Source of the DNA: Acetobacteraceae bacterium
GTDB taxonomy: Bacteria > Pseudomonadota > Alphaproteobacteria > Acetobacterales > Acetobacteraceae
NCBI GenBank assembly: GCA_003506895.1
Contig: DNXO01000091.1
Span: 109,547 to 173,546, forward strand
DNA length: 64,000 bases
Reading direction: 5' to 3'
In this document: in pieces, positions 1 to 8,001 of the stretch
How positions within the stretch are numbered: the first letter of the stretch is position 1
Layout: each line of letters opens with the position of its first letter
Notes under the pieces: generated by a model
Seen by the model: only the letters and a program-made list of their open reading frames with translations
Told to the model about the DNA's origin: nothing
Databases searched by the model: none
Translations under genes and position numbers: made by a program

Positions 1-2
1 TA

Positions 3-38
3 AGGGACGCGCTGAGCGACGCCTACGCCGATGAATAA
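3..38 (+). CDS. C-terminal end of an upstream gene (partial)
   Basis: An open frame runs in from before the window and ends at TAA 36-38, giving the tail RDALSDAYADE. Its last 8 bases overlap the start codon of the following ABC permease, as is usual for co-translated transporter genes, so it may be the ATP-binding subunit. Only 11 residues are visible, so the identity is inference from position alone. Confidence 0.4.
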   Translation, partial: RDALSDAYADE

Positions 39-903
39 TGTCATGACATTTCGTCATACGGTGCCGGGTTGGCTTCGTCAGGCGGCGTCGATCGCCGTGA
101 TATTGTGCATTGTGCTTGCGATATGGTCGGTCGCCGCAACGCTGGCCAATCCGGCACCGAGCGATCCCGAACCCGGCTGGTTGCCCGCTAACTGGTGGAA
201 CGACCGTCCGATCCTGCCGTCGCCACCGCAGGTCGCCGTGGCAACCTGGAACGGGCTCTTCGGCTACCCGGTCAGCAGCCCGCGCAGCCTGATCTTCCAT
301 GCTGGCGTGACGTTGGAAGCGGCGTTGGCAGGTTTCGCCCTGGCAACGATCATCGGGATCGCGCTGGCCACCGCGATCGTGCACTCCCGGCTGCTGGACA
401 AAGGCCTGCTCCCCTGGGTCATCGTCTCGCAATCTATCCCGGTTCTGGCGACCGCCCCGATGATCGTCGTGGTTCTGGGAAACGCAGGTTTCACCGGTCT
501 GCTGCCAAAAGCGGTCATTTCCGCCTCGCTTGCCTTCTTTCCGGTCACCATCGGCATGTGCAAGGGTCTGCGCGCCGCCGGTTCCGCGCAGATTGAGCTG
601 CTGCATACCTACAATGCCTCCGGTTCGCAGATATTCCGCAAACTCCGCTGGCCGGCGGCCATTCCGTATCTGTTTCCGGCGCTGAAGGTCGCGATGGCCC
701 TGGCCATCACCGGGGCGATCGTCGGCGAACTTCCCACCGGTGCCCAGGCCGGCCTCGGTGCTCGGCTACTGATTGCTTCCTACAACGGCTTGATGCTGCT
801 GATGTGGGCAACGCTCGTTGTCGCGAGCCTGACCGCTGGGTTGTCGGTCGGTGTGCTGACCCTGATCGAGCGGGCATTGCCACGCTTCAGAGCATCGCAA
901 TGA
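31..903 (+). CDS. ABC transporter permease (SsuC/ThiX type)
   Basis: A 290-residue inner-membrane protein of the binding-protein-dependent permease family used by nitrate, sulfonate, taurine and hydroxymethylpyrimidine importers. An N-terminal membrane segment (about residues 15-38) is followed by a periplasmic stretch and a hydrophobic core. The cytoplasmic EAA-like loop that contacts the ATPase is visible around residues 188-212 (HTYNASGSQIFRKLRWPAA). The start at 31 overlaps the preceding stop by 8 bases, and its stop overlaps the next permease start (ATGA). With the second permease and the NMT1-like binding protein it forms one importer. The substrate is not determined by sequence; the binding protein type suggests a pyrimidine-like or other small heterocyclic compound. 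Confidence 0.9.
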   Translation: MNNVMTFRHTVPGWLRQAASIAVILCIVLAIWSVAATLANPAPSDPEPGWLPANWWNDRPILPSPPQVAVATWNGLFGYPVSSPRSLIFHAGVTLEAALAGFALATIIGIALATAIVHSRLLDKGLLPWVIVSQSIPVLATAPMIVVVLGNAGFTGLLPKAVISASLAFFPVTIGMCKGLRAAGSAQIELLHTYNASGSQIFRKLRWPAAIPYLFPALKVAMALAITGAIVGELPTGAQAGLGARLLIASYNGLMLLMWATLVVASLTAGLSVGVLTLIERALPRFRASQ

Positions 904-1829
904 AACGGCTGGCTGGGATCGTTGCGGTTGTTGCAGGCATCGCCGCCTTGGCGATCGTCGGCATCGCCCCGCCCGCGGCTCTGGTTCTGTCGGCGGTGTG
1001 CGCGGTCGGCGGCTTCTACGCGCTGGCCGGACTGGCCGAGATTGAAAGCCGACCGGCCGTGGTGCTGACTCCGGCGCTGTTCGCCGTCCTTGTGCTGTTC
1101 CTTTGGGAGGTCCTCACCCGCGGGTTCGCCATCCCGATGATCTTGCTGCCGTCGCCCGGGATCATTGGCGCCGCGTTCTGGCAGATGCTGCCGGAGTTGC
1201 TTCAGGACGTGCGGCAGACCGTGCTGTACGCCGCGATACCCGGCTTCCTGATCGGCACGTCGCTGGGGCTCCTGGCCGGTGCCCTGGTGGACCGTTCCCC
1301 GTTTCTGCAACAGGGATTGCTGCCCCTCAGCAACTTCGCCAGCGTTATCCCGATCGTCGGCGTCGCGCCGATCATGATCATGTGGTTCGGTTTCGGCGGC
1401 GAATCAAAAGCGGCGGTGGTCATCCTGATCACTTTCTTCCCCGCCTTCGTCAACATGGTCGCCGGCCTGGGGCAGGCCTCCAGGATCGAACGCGATCTGA
1501 TGACCTCCTATGCGGCTACCTACTGGCAGACGATGCGCAAACTGCGCTTGCCGGCGGCGCTGCCGTTCCTTTTCGCCGCACTCAAGATCAACGCCTCGCT
1601 GTCGCTCATTGGCGCCATCGTCGCCGAGTTCTTCGGCACCCCCGTGCATGGGATCGGTTTCCGCATATCCGCGGAAATCGGCCACCTCGCACTCGATCAC
1701 GTCTGGGCCGCGATCCTGATCGCCGCCCTGGTTGGATCAATCAGCTACGCGCTGCTGGCCGCGGCCGAACGCAGCGTGACGTTCTGGCATCCCTCGCAAC
1801 TAAGTGGCCGCACCCGGCCAAGACCTTGA
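900..1829 (+). CDS. ABC transporter permease, second subunit
   Basis: A 309-residue inner-membrane permease of the same family as the gene before it. I chose ATG 900, which shares ATGA with the upstream stop; the frame stays open further upstream but only inside the preceding gene. Several hydrophobic segments are followed by the cytoplasmic loop TSYAATYWQTMRKLRLPAA, the EAA-like ATPase contact. Two different permease subunits point to a heterodimeric membrane domain. The stop at 1827-1829 runs directly into the AGGAG ribosome site of the binding-protein gene, so the three are clearly one operon. Confidence 0.9.
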   Translation: MKRLAGIVAVVAGIAALAIVGIAPPAALVLSAVCAVGGFYALAGLAEIESRPAVVLTPALFAVLVLFLWEVLTRGFAIPMILLPSPGIIGAAFWQMLPELLQDVRQTVLYAAIPGFLIGTSLGLLAGALVDRSPFLQQGLLPLSNFASVIPIVGVAPIMIMWFGFGGESKAAVVILITFFPAFVNMVAGLGQASRIERDLMTSYAATYWQTMRKLRLPAALPFLFAALKINASLSLIGAIVAEFFGTPVHGIGFRISAEIGHLALDHVWAAILIAALVGSISYALLAAAERSVTFWHPSQLSGRTRPRP

Positions 1830-1840
1830 AGGAGATTCGC

Positions 1841-2854
1841 GTGCTGAAGAATTTGCTACGAACGGCGCTTGCCGGCGTCCTGGCGCTGGCGTCTACCGGC
1901 GCCTACGCGCTGGAGCAGGCGTCGGTCCAGTTGAAATGGGTGTACCAGGCGCAGTTCGCGGGCTATATCGTGGCGCAGCAGAAGGGCTTTTACAAAGCCC
2001 AGGGCCTGGATGTGACGATCAAGCCGGGCGGTCCCGATCTGGCACCGCCGCAGGTGCTGGCGGGCGGTGGCGTCGATTTCGCGGTAGACTGGCTACCCAG
2101 CGCCCTGTCGGCCAGGGAAAAGGGCGTGCCGATGGTCAACGTCGCGCAGTTCCTCACCCGAGCGGGCGGGCTGATCACATGCTGGAAAGTGCCGGGAAAG
2201 ACGAAGCCCGAGGAATACTTCAAGGGCAAGACCGTCGGCGTTGCGTTCGGTGGTAACGAGTATCCGTTCCTGTCGTTCGCCGCGCACTTGAATCTGACGA
2301 CCTCGGGCGCCAATCCCGATGTGAAGATCATCAAGCTGGGCTTCAATGTCGATCCGCTGCTGCAACATCAGGCCGATTGCATCGCCACACAGATCTACAA
2401 CGAGTATTATCAGATCCTGGACGCCGGTATTACGCCCGACCAACTGATCACCTTCCCCTACGCCGACTATAATGTCGATACGCTGGAAGATGGCCTATAT
2501 GCCCTACAGCCGAAGCTGAACGATCCGGCGTTCGCGGCGAAAGCGGCGCATTTCCTGGCTGGGTCGATCGAGGGCTGGAAATACGCCGTCGAACACCCCG
2601 AGGAAGCCGCCAAGATCATCGTCGATAACGACCCGGCCGGCGTCGCGGTTTACAAGATCCAACTTCGGCAGATGAAGGAAATCGCCAAGCTGGTTGGCTC
2701 CGGCGGCAAGGCCGTGGGTTACCTGGATCCCGCCGCGTTCGACCAGACCGTCGCTATCCTGCTGGCCGGCGGTTCCACCCCGATCATCACTAAGAAGCCC
2801 GAAGGCGCCTGGACGCATGCGGTTTGGGACAAAGCCGAACCGGAGGTGAAGTGA
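1841..2854 (+). CDS. NMT1/THI5-like ABC substrate-binding protein
   Basis: A 337-residue periplasmic solute-binding protein. The start is GTG 1841, set by AGGAG at 1830-1834, although the frame is open much further upstream. Residues 1-23 are a signal peptide ending at GAYA. The mature N-terminus reads VQLKWVYQAQFAGYIVAQQK followed by GFYKAQGLDVTI, the hallmark of the NMT1/THI5 family (ThiY-like hydroxymethylpyrimidine binders and related proteins). It presumably delivers substrate to the two permeases upstream. Its last codon overlaps the GTG start of the amidohydrolase gene, tying transport to catabolism. The ligand is unknown; thiamine precursors are only one option, because no thiamine biosynthesis gene is nearby. 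Confidence 0.92.
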   Translation: MLKNLLRTALAGVLALASTGAYALEQASVQLKWVYQAQFAGYIVAQQKGFYKAQGLDVTIKPGGPDLAPPQVLAGGGVDFAVDWLPSALSAREKGVPMVNVAQFLTRAGGLITCWKVPGKTKPEEYFKGKTVGVAFGGNEYPFLSFAAHLNLTTSGANPDVKIIKLGFNVDPLLQHQADCIATQIYNEYYQILDAGITPDQLITFPYADYNVDTLEDGLYALQPKLNDPAFAAKAAHFLAGSIEGWKYAVEHPEEAAKIIVDNDPAGVAVYKIQLRQMKEIAKLVGSGGKAVGYLDPAAFDQTVAILLAGGSTPIITKKPEGAWTHAVWDKAEPEVK

Positions 2855-3912
2855 GCGCCCCACTGGCTGCGATAGACGTGCACTCGCACGTCTATCCAGG
2901 CCGCTATATGTCCCTGCTACGGGCGCGCGACACGGTTCCCCGGATCGTCGCCCGTGGCGGTCAGGACCGGATGCTGATCCTGCCCGGCGAGGATGCCGAC
3001 AGCAGCACCTCGGTCGGGCGTCCGATCGGCAGCGAATACTGGGATCCGGCGCGCAAGATCGCGTTCATGGACCGGCACGCAATCGCAGTGTCGGTCATCA
3101 GCCCGGCCAATCCCTGGCTGGACTTCCTGGCCGACGCCGGTCCCGTTGCGACTGAAATCAATGAGGACATGGAGACGCTGTGCGCCGCAAGCGGCGGCCG
3201 GCTGTACGGTCTGGGGTTGCTCCCCATCCGCGATCCAGCGGCCTCGGCTGCCGAGCTTGGCCGTATCGCTGGATTGCCGCATCTGCGTGGCGCCGTGATC
3301 GGGACAACCGGGGCAGGGAAGGGGCTGGACGATCCAGCCCTGGATCAGGTCTGGGCCGCGGCGGAGCGGCATGGCCTGATGATCTTCGTCCATCCTCACT
3401 ACGGGTTGGGCAACGAGGCCCTGGCTGGCTACGGCCATGCCACGTTGCTCGCCCTCGGCTTTCCGTTCGAAACGACCGCCGCGATCACCCGCCTGATCTT
3501 GGGCGGCGCGTTCGACCGGTTTCCCGGACTGCGCATGATGGTCGCCCATGCCGGCGGCGTTCTACCCTATTTGGCCGCTCGGCTTGATGCCTGCGTGGCC
3601 GGCGATGCGCACTCACCGGTGCGGCTGCGACATGAACCGAGTTCCTATCTGCGCGGCCTGTATTTCGATGCGATAGGCTATCAGGCGGCGACCCTGGCAA
3701 TGCTGATGTCGCTGGTCGGGGTAGAGCGGATCATGTTCGGGACGGATCATCCGTTCTTCCCGCCGCACGTGGAAAACGCCGAACTGGACAGCACGGAGTG
3801 GCACAGCCCGGCGGTGCACCGTGCCGTGCTGCGGGAACTGGGACCACAAGCGGAGATCGCGATTCTGAACGGCAACGCGAAGGCGATACTGTGCATCGAT
3901 CTATCGACATGA
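2851..3912 (+). CDS. Amidohydrolase, ACMSD-like metal-dependent decarboxylase/hydrolase
   Basis: A 353-residue TIM-barrel enzyme of the amidohydrolase_2 family, which includes 2-amino-3-carboxymuconate-6-semialdehyde decarboxylase and related decarboxylases. The start is GTG 2851 inside GTGA shared with the previous stop. Metal-binding features are visible: IDVHSHVYP (HxH) near residue 10, FVHPHYG near residue 180, VAHAGG near residue 232 and GTDHPF near residue 301, which carries the conserved aspartate. The family acts on carboxylated or hydroxylated intermediates of aromatic and heterocyclic catabolism, in the cytoplasm. The tight coupling with an importer and downstream oxygenases suggests one step in breakdown of the imported compound; the reaction itself is inference. 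Confidence 0.85.
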   Translation: MSAPLAAIDVHSHVYPGRYMSLLRARDTVPRIVARGGQDRMLILPGEDADSSTSVGRPIGSEYWDPARKIAFMDRHAIAVSVISPANPWLDFLADAGPVATEINEDMETLCAASGGRLYGLGLLPIRDPAASAAELGRIAGLPHLRGAVIGTTGAGKGLDDPALDQVWAAAERHGLMIFVHPHYGLGNEALAGYGHATLLALGFPFETTAAITRLILGGAFDRFPGLRMMVAHAGGVLPYLAARLDACVAGDAHSPVRLRHEPSSYLRGLYFDAIGYQAATLAMLMSLVGVERIMFGTDHPFFPPHVENAELDSTEWHSPAVHRAVLRELGPQAEIAILNGNAKAILCIDLST

Positions 3913-5333
3913 CGCCGGCGGAACGTGCCCTGGCTGCCCAGGTTCGCAACGAACTGGCGCTGTTGGCCTATCCGGATCGGCCGTGGGTGCGGCCGGTGGT
4001 TGCGGATGGCACGACCTGCGCGGATGTTCTGGTCATCGGCGGCGGTCAATCCGGCCTTGCGATCGCCCACGGCCTGCGCCGCGACGCCGTCACCAATGTC
4101 GCGGTGCTTGATGCCCGCCCGGCCGGACAAGAGGGCGTCTGGGAACATTTCGCCCGGATGCCCGAGTTGCGGACACCGAAAGAGCAGCTCGGCATCGAGT
4201 TTGGCCAGCCGAACCTGTCGGTTCGAGCATGGCATGCGGCCAGGTACGGGTCGGCGGGGTGGGCGACGTTCAAGCGCGTCCCACGCCAGGACTGGATGGC
4301 GTATCTACGCTGGTATCGTGAGGCGCTGGATCTTCCGGTGGAGAACGATGTCACTGTCACCGAGATCAGGCCCGGTCCGCGTCCGGGTATTTTAGCCGTG
4401 GATACGTCGCGCGGAACCCGTCTGGCCAGATCGGTCGTTCTCGCGACCGGCTTCGAGGGGGCCGGCTCGTTGCGGATACCGGATGCGGTTTCGCAATCGC
4501 TCCCGCCGGACCGTTACGACCATGCCTGCACGCCGATCGACTTTGGCCGCTTCAATGGCAAGCGCATCGGTATTCTGGGCCATGGCGCTTCGGCGTTCGA
4601 TGCGGCTGTGGAGGCTCTGCGATCGGGCGCGGCCTCGGTCGATCTATGTTTCCGGCGTTCGGCGCTGCCGGTGGTCAATCCGCACCGGTTTCTGGATGCG
4701 CCCGGCCTCATGGCCCATTGGCCGGCGCTGACCGACCGCGTCCGCTGGAACATCGCCCGCCACATGCGGACGTTCGATCAGCCGCCGGGCGTGGCCAGCT
4801 TCGAAACCGCCATAGCGCTTCCGGGATTCCGGATGCATGCGGCCAGCCCGTGGGACGAGGTATCGCTGGATGGTCCGAAGATCCGGGTCACGACCCCACG
4901 GGACGACTTCTATTTCGATCACGTGATCTGTGCCACGGGCTACGCCTTCGACCTTGCCGCCCGGCCTGAACTGCGTGGCCTCGCGCACGACGTGGTGCTG
5001 TGGCGGGACCGGTTTGATCCGCCCGCGGATGAGAAAAGCGCGGAGTTGGGTGCGTACCCCTACCTGGCCGAAGGTTACGAATTCATACCACGCCGCCCGG
5101 ATGACGACTGGATATCCCGCGTCCATGCCTTCAACTTCGCGGCTTTGGTTAGCACCGGCCCGCACTCGACGTCGATCAGCGGCCACAAATTTGCCTTACC
5201 CCGGCTACTGCGCGCGCTTGTGCGGCGGCTGTTCCTGGAGCAGCAGGACGGCATCATCGGTGCGCTGCGGGCCTACGATGAACTGGACCTGGTGATCCCC
5301 TCCGGCATCCAGCAGGAGACCGCACATGTCTGA
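3909..5333 (+). CDS. FAD/NAD(P)-dependent monooxygenase-like protein
   Basis: A 474-residue flavoprotein. The N-terminal nucleotide-binding motif is VIGGGQSGLAIAHGLRR (about residues 41-57). A second Rossmann motif, IGILGHGASAFDAAV (about residues 219-233), would bind NAD(P)H, and VVLATGF lies between them. This two-dinucleotide layout is typical of flavin monooxygenases and SidA-type N-hydroxylases. I used ATG 3909, which overlaps the preceding stop (ATGA); GTG 3891, with a weak AAGGC upstream, is a possible alternative. The gene lies mid-operon and overlaps the next gene by 8 bases. A role oxidising the imported substrate or an intermediate is likely, but substrate and hydroxylation site are unknown. 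Confidence 0.85.
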   Translation: MTPAERALAAQVRNELALLAYPDRPWVRPVVADGTTCADVLVIGGGQSGLAIAHGLRRDAVTNVAVLDARPAGQEGVWEHFARMPELRTPKEQLGIEFGQPNLSVRAWHAARYGSAGWATFKRVPRQDWMAYLRWYREALDLPVENDVTVTEIRPGPRPGILAVDTSRGTRLARSVVLATGFEGAGSLRIPDAVSQSLPPDRYDHACTPIDFGRFNGKRIGILGHGASAFDAAVEALRSGAASVDLCFRRSALPVVNPHRFLDAPGLMAHWPALTDRVRWNIARHMRTFDQPPGVASFETAIALPGFRMHAASPWDEVSLDGPKIRVTTPRDDFYFDHVICATGYAFDLAARPELRGLAHDVVLWRDRFDPPADEKSAELGAYPYLAEGYEFIPRRPDDDWISRVHAFNFAALVSTGPHSTSISGHKFALPRLLRALVRRLFLEQQDGIIGALRAYDELDLVIPSGIQQETAHV

Positions 5334-5838
5334 ACCAGAGCTACACGACCTGATACCGATGGAGCTGACCCGGGCGGCATTCGCGCCGTACGGGACAGTG
5401 GTTCCCCCAATGGAAGACGGGACGGCTTTCGGACCGCTGGATGCCACGCTGCGTTTCGGTTCCGGCACGCCGCGCTTTTACGCGATGCGTCTGCCCAACC
5501 GCGGCTTGGTGATCAGCCGGATCACGCGGCACCGGCAGGTGACGCAGGTCCTCGCCTCGGCCGGTGGGCTGCCGTGGTTGATCGCGGTCGCACCACCGCC
5601 GGCGGTGGACGCCGACGATGCCGAACCGGATTGGCGGGACATACGGGCTTTCAGTATTCCAGGAAATGCCGCGGTGATGCTGGCATGCGGAACATGGCAT
5701 GCGGGGCCGCTGTTCCAGGCGCCGGAAGCGAGTTTCTTCAATCTGGAACTCAGCGATACCAACATTACCGATCATTGGAGTTGCGATCTGGTGAAGCGTT
5801 ACGGCGTGGCACTGCGATTGGCGCCTGAGAACAACTGA
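5326..5838 (+). CDS. Ureidoglycolate lyase-like protein (AllA family)
   Basis: A 170-residue cupin-fold protein matching the AllA family, which splits ureidoglycolate into glyoxylate and urea in purine (allantoin) catabolism. Family-like stretches are LTRAAFAPYGTVV near the start, FYAMRLP, ITRHRQVTQVL and AVMLACGTWHAGPLF near residues 120-134. The start at 5326 overlaps the previous gene by 8 bases and has CAGGAG upstream. No other allantoin-pathway gene is in view, so the protein may act on a different ureido- or hydroxy-acid produced by its neighbours. Family assignment is firm; true substrate is inference. Confidence 0.85.
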   Translation: MSEPELHDLIPMELTRAAFAPYGTVVPPMEDGTAFGPLDATLRFGSGTPRFYAMRLPNRGLVISRITRHRQVTQVLASAGGLPWLIAVAPPPAVDADDAEPDWRDIRAFSIPGNAAVMLACGTWHAGPLFQAPEASFFNLELSDTNITDHWSCDLVKRYGVALRLAPENN

Positions 5839-5848
5839 GGATCCGATC

Positions 5849-6829
5849 ATGTCGCAAATACCGGTTATCGACATCGCGCCGCTACTCAACGGCGGCCCCG
5901 AGGGTGAGCGCGCCGTTGCCTCCGAGATTGGACGGGCCAGTCGGGAACGGGGATTTTTCTACATTGCCAACCATGGCGTCCCAACCAGCCTGCGTGCGGA
6001 GCTGTTCGATGCCGCCGCGACGTTCTTTGCCCAGCCCGATCAGGCGAAGCAGGCTGTCTCGTTCTTCAAATCGCCGCATAACCGGGGATACGTGCCGATC
6101 GAGGGCGAAACGCTCGATCCGTCGCTGCGGCCGGATGCGAAAGAGGCTTACAACATCGGCCGCGAACTGGCGGCGGACGATGTGGACCTGCTGGCCGGAA
6201 CACCGTTTCACGGCCTGAATCAATGGCCGGACCTGCCGGGCTTCCGCGACACCACACTTGCGTATTTCACGGCGATGCAGAGGCTTGGCGAGAAGCTGCA
6301 TCGTGCCTTTGCGATCGATCTGGGGTTGGCCCCGGATTACTTCCTGCCATTTATCGACCGGCCGATCGCCACCCTGCGCCTGCTGCATTATCCTCCGCAT
6401 CCAGGCTCGTTCGACGGCAGCCAGTATGGCGCCAGTCCCCACACGGACTACGGGAATCTGACGCTGCTGGCGCAGGACGACGTCGGTGGGCTGGAAGTCA
6501 AGGAACGCGACGGCGGCTGGATCGACGCGGTGCCGATGGACGGGACCCTGGTCTGCAACATCGGCGACTGCCTGATGCGCTGGAGCAATGACGTCTATGT
6601 ATCGACCCCGCATCGAGTCGTGAACCGCGGGGGCGCCGAACGGTTCTCAGCCGCATTCTTCTTCGATACCAACGCCGACGCCCTGGTAAGCTGCCTGCCG
6701 ACCTGCCGGTCCGATGAACGGCCGCCGCGCTATGCGCCGGTGAACGGTGCCGACTATCTGCGTTCGCGGCTGGAGCGCACCTACAAGGAAGGGTTCGTGA
6801 CGCTCACTGGTAAATCGGGTTCGGAATGA
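5849..6829 (+). CDS. Isopenicillin N synthase-like 2OG-Fe(II) oxygenase
   Basis: A 326-residue non-haem iron oxygenase. An N-terminal DIOX_N-like segment (IPVIDIAPLL, then GFFYIANHGV) is followed by the jelly-roll core. The iron ligands are visible as H198-x-D200 (SPHTDYG) and H255 (TPHRVVN), and the 2-oxoglutarate-binding pair as R265-x-S267 (RFSAAFF). The start 10 bases after the ureidoglycolate-lyase-like gene places it in the same operon. Bacterial members of this family hydroxylate or ring-open small molecules, including pyrimidine-type compounds. Here it is the second oxygenase of the pathway; the substrate cannot be read from sequence. Confidence 0.88.
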   Translation: MSQIPVIDIAPLLNGGPEGERAVASEIGRASRERGFFYIANHGVPTSLRAELFDAAATFFAQPDQAKQAVSFFKSPHNRGYVPIEGETLDPSLRPDAKEAYNIGRELAADDVDLLAGTPFHGLNQWPDLPGFRDTTLAYFTAMQRLGEKLHRAFAIDLGLAPDYFLPFIDRPIATLRLLHYPPHPGSFDGSQYGASPHTDYGNLTLLAQDDVGGLEVKERDGGWIDAVPMDGTLVCNIGDCLMRWSNDVYVSTPHRVVNRGGAERFSAAFFFDTNADALVSCLPTCRSDERPPRYAPVNGADYLRSRLERTYKEGFVTLTGKSGSE

Positions 6830-6854
6830 ACATCGTCGGCGGTGCGCGTTGACG

Positions 6855-6870
6855 CCGGCTTCATAGCCGG
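6855..6870. other. Short hairpin between two genes
   Basis: CCGGCT-TCAT-AGCCGG forms a 6-bp stem with a 4-base loop in the 80-base gap after the oxygenase gene. No T run follows, so it is not a convincing terminator. It could mark an RNA processing site or a weak attenuator before the aldolase gene. Confidence 0.3.
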
Positions 6871-6909
6871 TATCTAACGCTCGTCGCTTTCGTCAGCAGG
6901 AGTCCGGAC

Positions 6910-7848
6910 GTGGTTCTTACCAGCAGCATCAAGGGGGTCATCCCCATCGCGCCAACCCCATTCCATACCGATGGAACGGTCGATGACGTCTCTCTGGACC
7001 GCATGACGGACTTCTTTCTCGCCGCCGGGATCGACGGAATCACCATCCTCGGCCAACTCGGGGAGGCACCGAAGCTCGACCACCAGGAAGCGATCGGCAT
7101 CGCCCGCAAGGTGATCAAGCGGGCGAATGTTCCGATCATCGTCGGCGTGTCGGCGCCGGGCTTCGCGGCGATGCGTGCCCTGACGCGCGATGTCATGGAC
7201 CTGGGTGCCGCCGGAGTTATGATCGCGCCGCCTAATACGCTGCGCACCGACGATCAGGTCGTGACCTACTATCGGCAGGCGGCGGAGGCGATCGGGTCCG
7301 ACGTGCCGTTCATCCTCCAGGATTACCCGCTGACCTTCAGCGTGGTCATGACGCCCGCCGTCATCCGCCGCATCGTTACCGAAAATGAGTCCTGCGTGAT
7401 GCTGAAGCACGAGGACTGGCCGGGACTGGAGAAAATCAGTGCCCTGCGTGCGTTCGAACGTGACGGATCGATGCGTCACGTCGCGATCCTGACCGGCAAC
7501 GGCGGTCTGTTCCTGGATTTCGAGATGGACCGAGGCGCGGACGGCGCCAACACCGGCTACGCCTTTCCGGAAATGCTGGTGGATGTGGTCAGACTGTCCG
7601 CCGCCGGAAAGCGAGATGAGGCGCACGATCTGTTCGACGCGCACTTGCCGTACCTTCTGTATGAACAACAACAGGGCGCCTTGGGCCTCGCTGTCCGCAA
7701 GTACGTCCTGATGCGCCGTGGCGTGATTGCCTCGGACACGCAACGCAAGCCGGGGCTGGCGCTGAGCGCGACGGCGAAGGCCGAGGTGGATTATCTGCTG
7801 TCCAGGGTCGCTCGGTTCGACAAGCGGGCTCACATCGCAGGGGCATAG
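6910..7848 (+). CDS. DapA/NanA-family aldolase or dehydratase
   Basis: A 312-residue TIM-barrel protein of the dihydrodipicolinate synthase/N-acetylneuraminate lyase superfamily. These enzymes form a Schiff base between a lysine and pyruvate or another keto acid and perform aldol cleavage, condensation or dehydration. Visible features are the N-terminal IKGVIPIAPTPFHTDGTVD, the TILGQLGE phosphate-loop-like motif near residue 44, the catalytic-tyrosine segment QDYPLTF near residue 137 and the lysine segment VMLKHEDWPG near residue 160. The start is GTG 6910 with AGGAG at 6898-6902. As last gene of the operon it may release a keto acid and an aldehyde at the end of the pathway. The usual Y and K positions are present, so it is probably active. 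Confidence 0.85.
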   Translation: MVLTSSIKGVIPIAPTPFHTDGTVDDVSLDRMTDFFLAAGIDGITILGQLGEAPKLDHQEAIGIARKVIKRANVPIIVGVSAPGFAAMRALTRDVMDLGAAGVMIAPPNTLRTDDQVVTYYRQAAEAIGSDVPFILQDYPLTFSVVMTPAVIRRIVTENESCVMLKHEDWPGLEKISALRAFERDGSMRHVAILTGNGGLFLDFEMDRGADGANTGYAFPEMLVDVVRLSAAGKRDEAHDLFDAHLPYLLYEQQQGALGLAVRKYVLMRRGVIASDTQRKPGLALSATAKAEVDYLLSRVARFDKRAHIAGA

Positions 7849-7871
7849 TCGGTCCGTCGGGGGGGCGGGAC

Positions 7872-7895
7872 GCAAGCGACCGGGGCTTGCATTTT
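7872..7895 (+). terminator. Probable intrinsic terminator of the ABC/oxygenase operon
   Basis: GCAAGC and GCTTGC form a 6-bp stem around a 7-base loop, followed at once by ATTTT. It lies 24 bases after the aldolase stop and before a promoter-like sequence for the next gene, which is where a transcript end is expected. Confidence 0.5.
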
Positions 7896-7941
7896 GACCC
7901 CCTGATGGATGGGCCGGATGATCAGGCCATTGGCGTATGTC

Positions 7942-7969
7942 TTGACGAATGTAACCATTTAACCATAAC
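7942..7969 (+). promoter_or_regulatory. Candidate sigma-70 promoter for the first TRAP operon
   Basis: TTGACG (-35, five of six consensus bases) and CATAAC (-10, four of six) are 16 bases apart, and the TRAP binding-protein gene starts 32 bases downstream. The spacer holds two near-identical units, GTAACCAT and TTAACCAT, 8 bases apart, which could be a regulator half-site pair. Position and sequence are seen; function is inference. Confidence 0.4.
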
Positions 7970-8001
7970 GCGTACCTAAACGCGAACCTTGAGGGGACTC
8001 C

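Noticed and set aside
1841..2854. Thiamine precursor transport (ThiXYZ) as the function of the importer
   Set aside because: The binding protein is of that superfamily, but the operon holds oxidative and hydrolytic enzymes and no thiamine genes, and I recognise no TPP riboswitch upstream of it.
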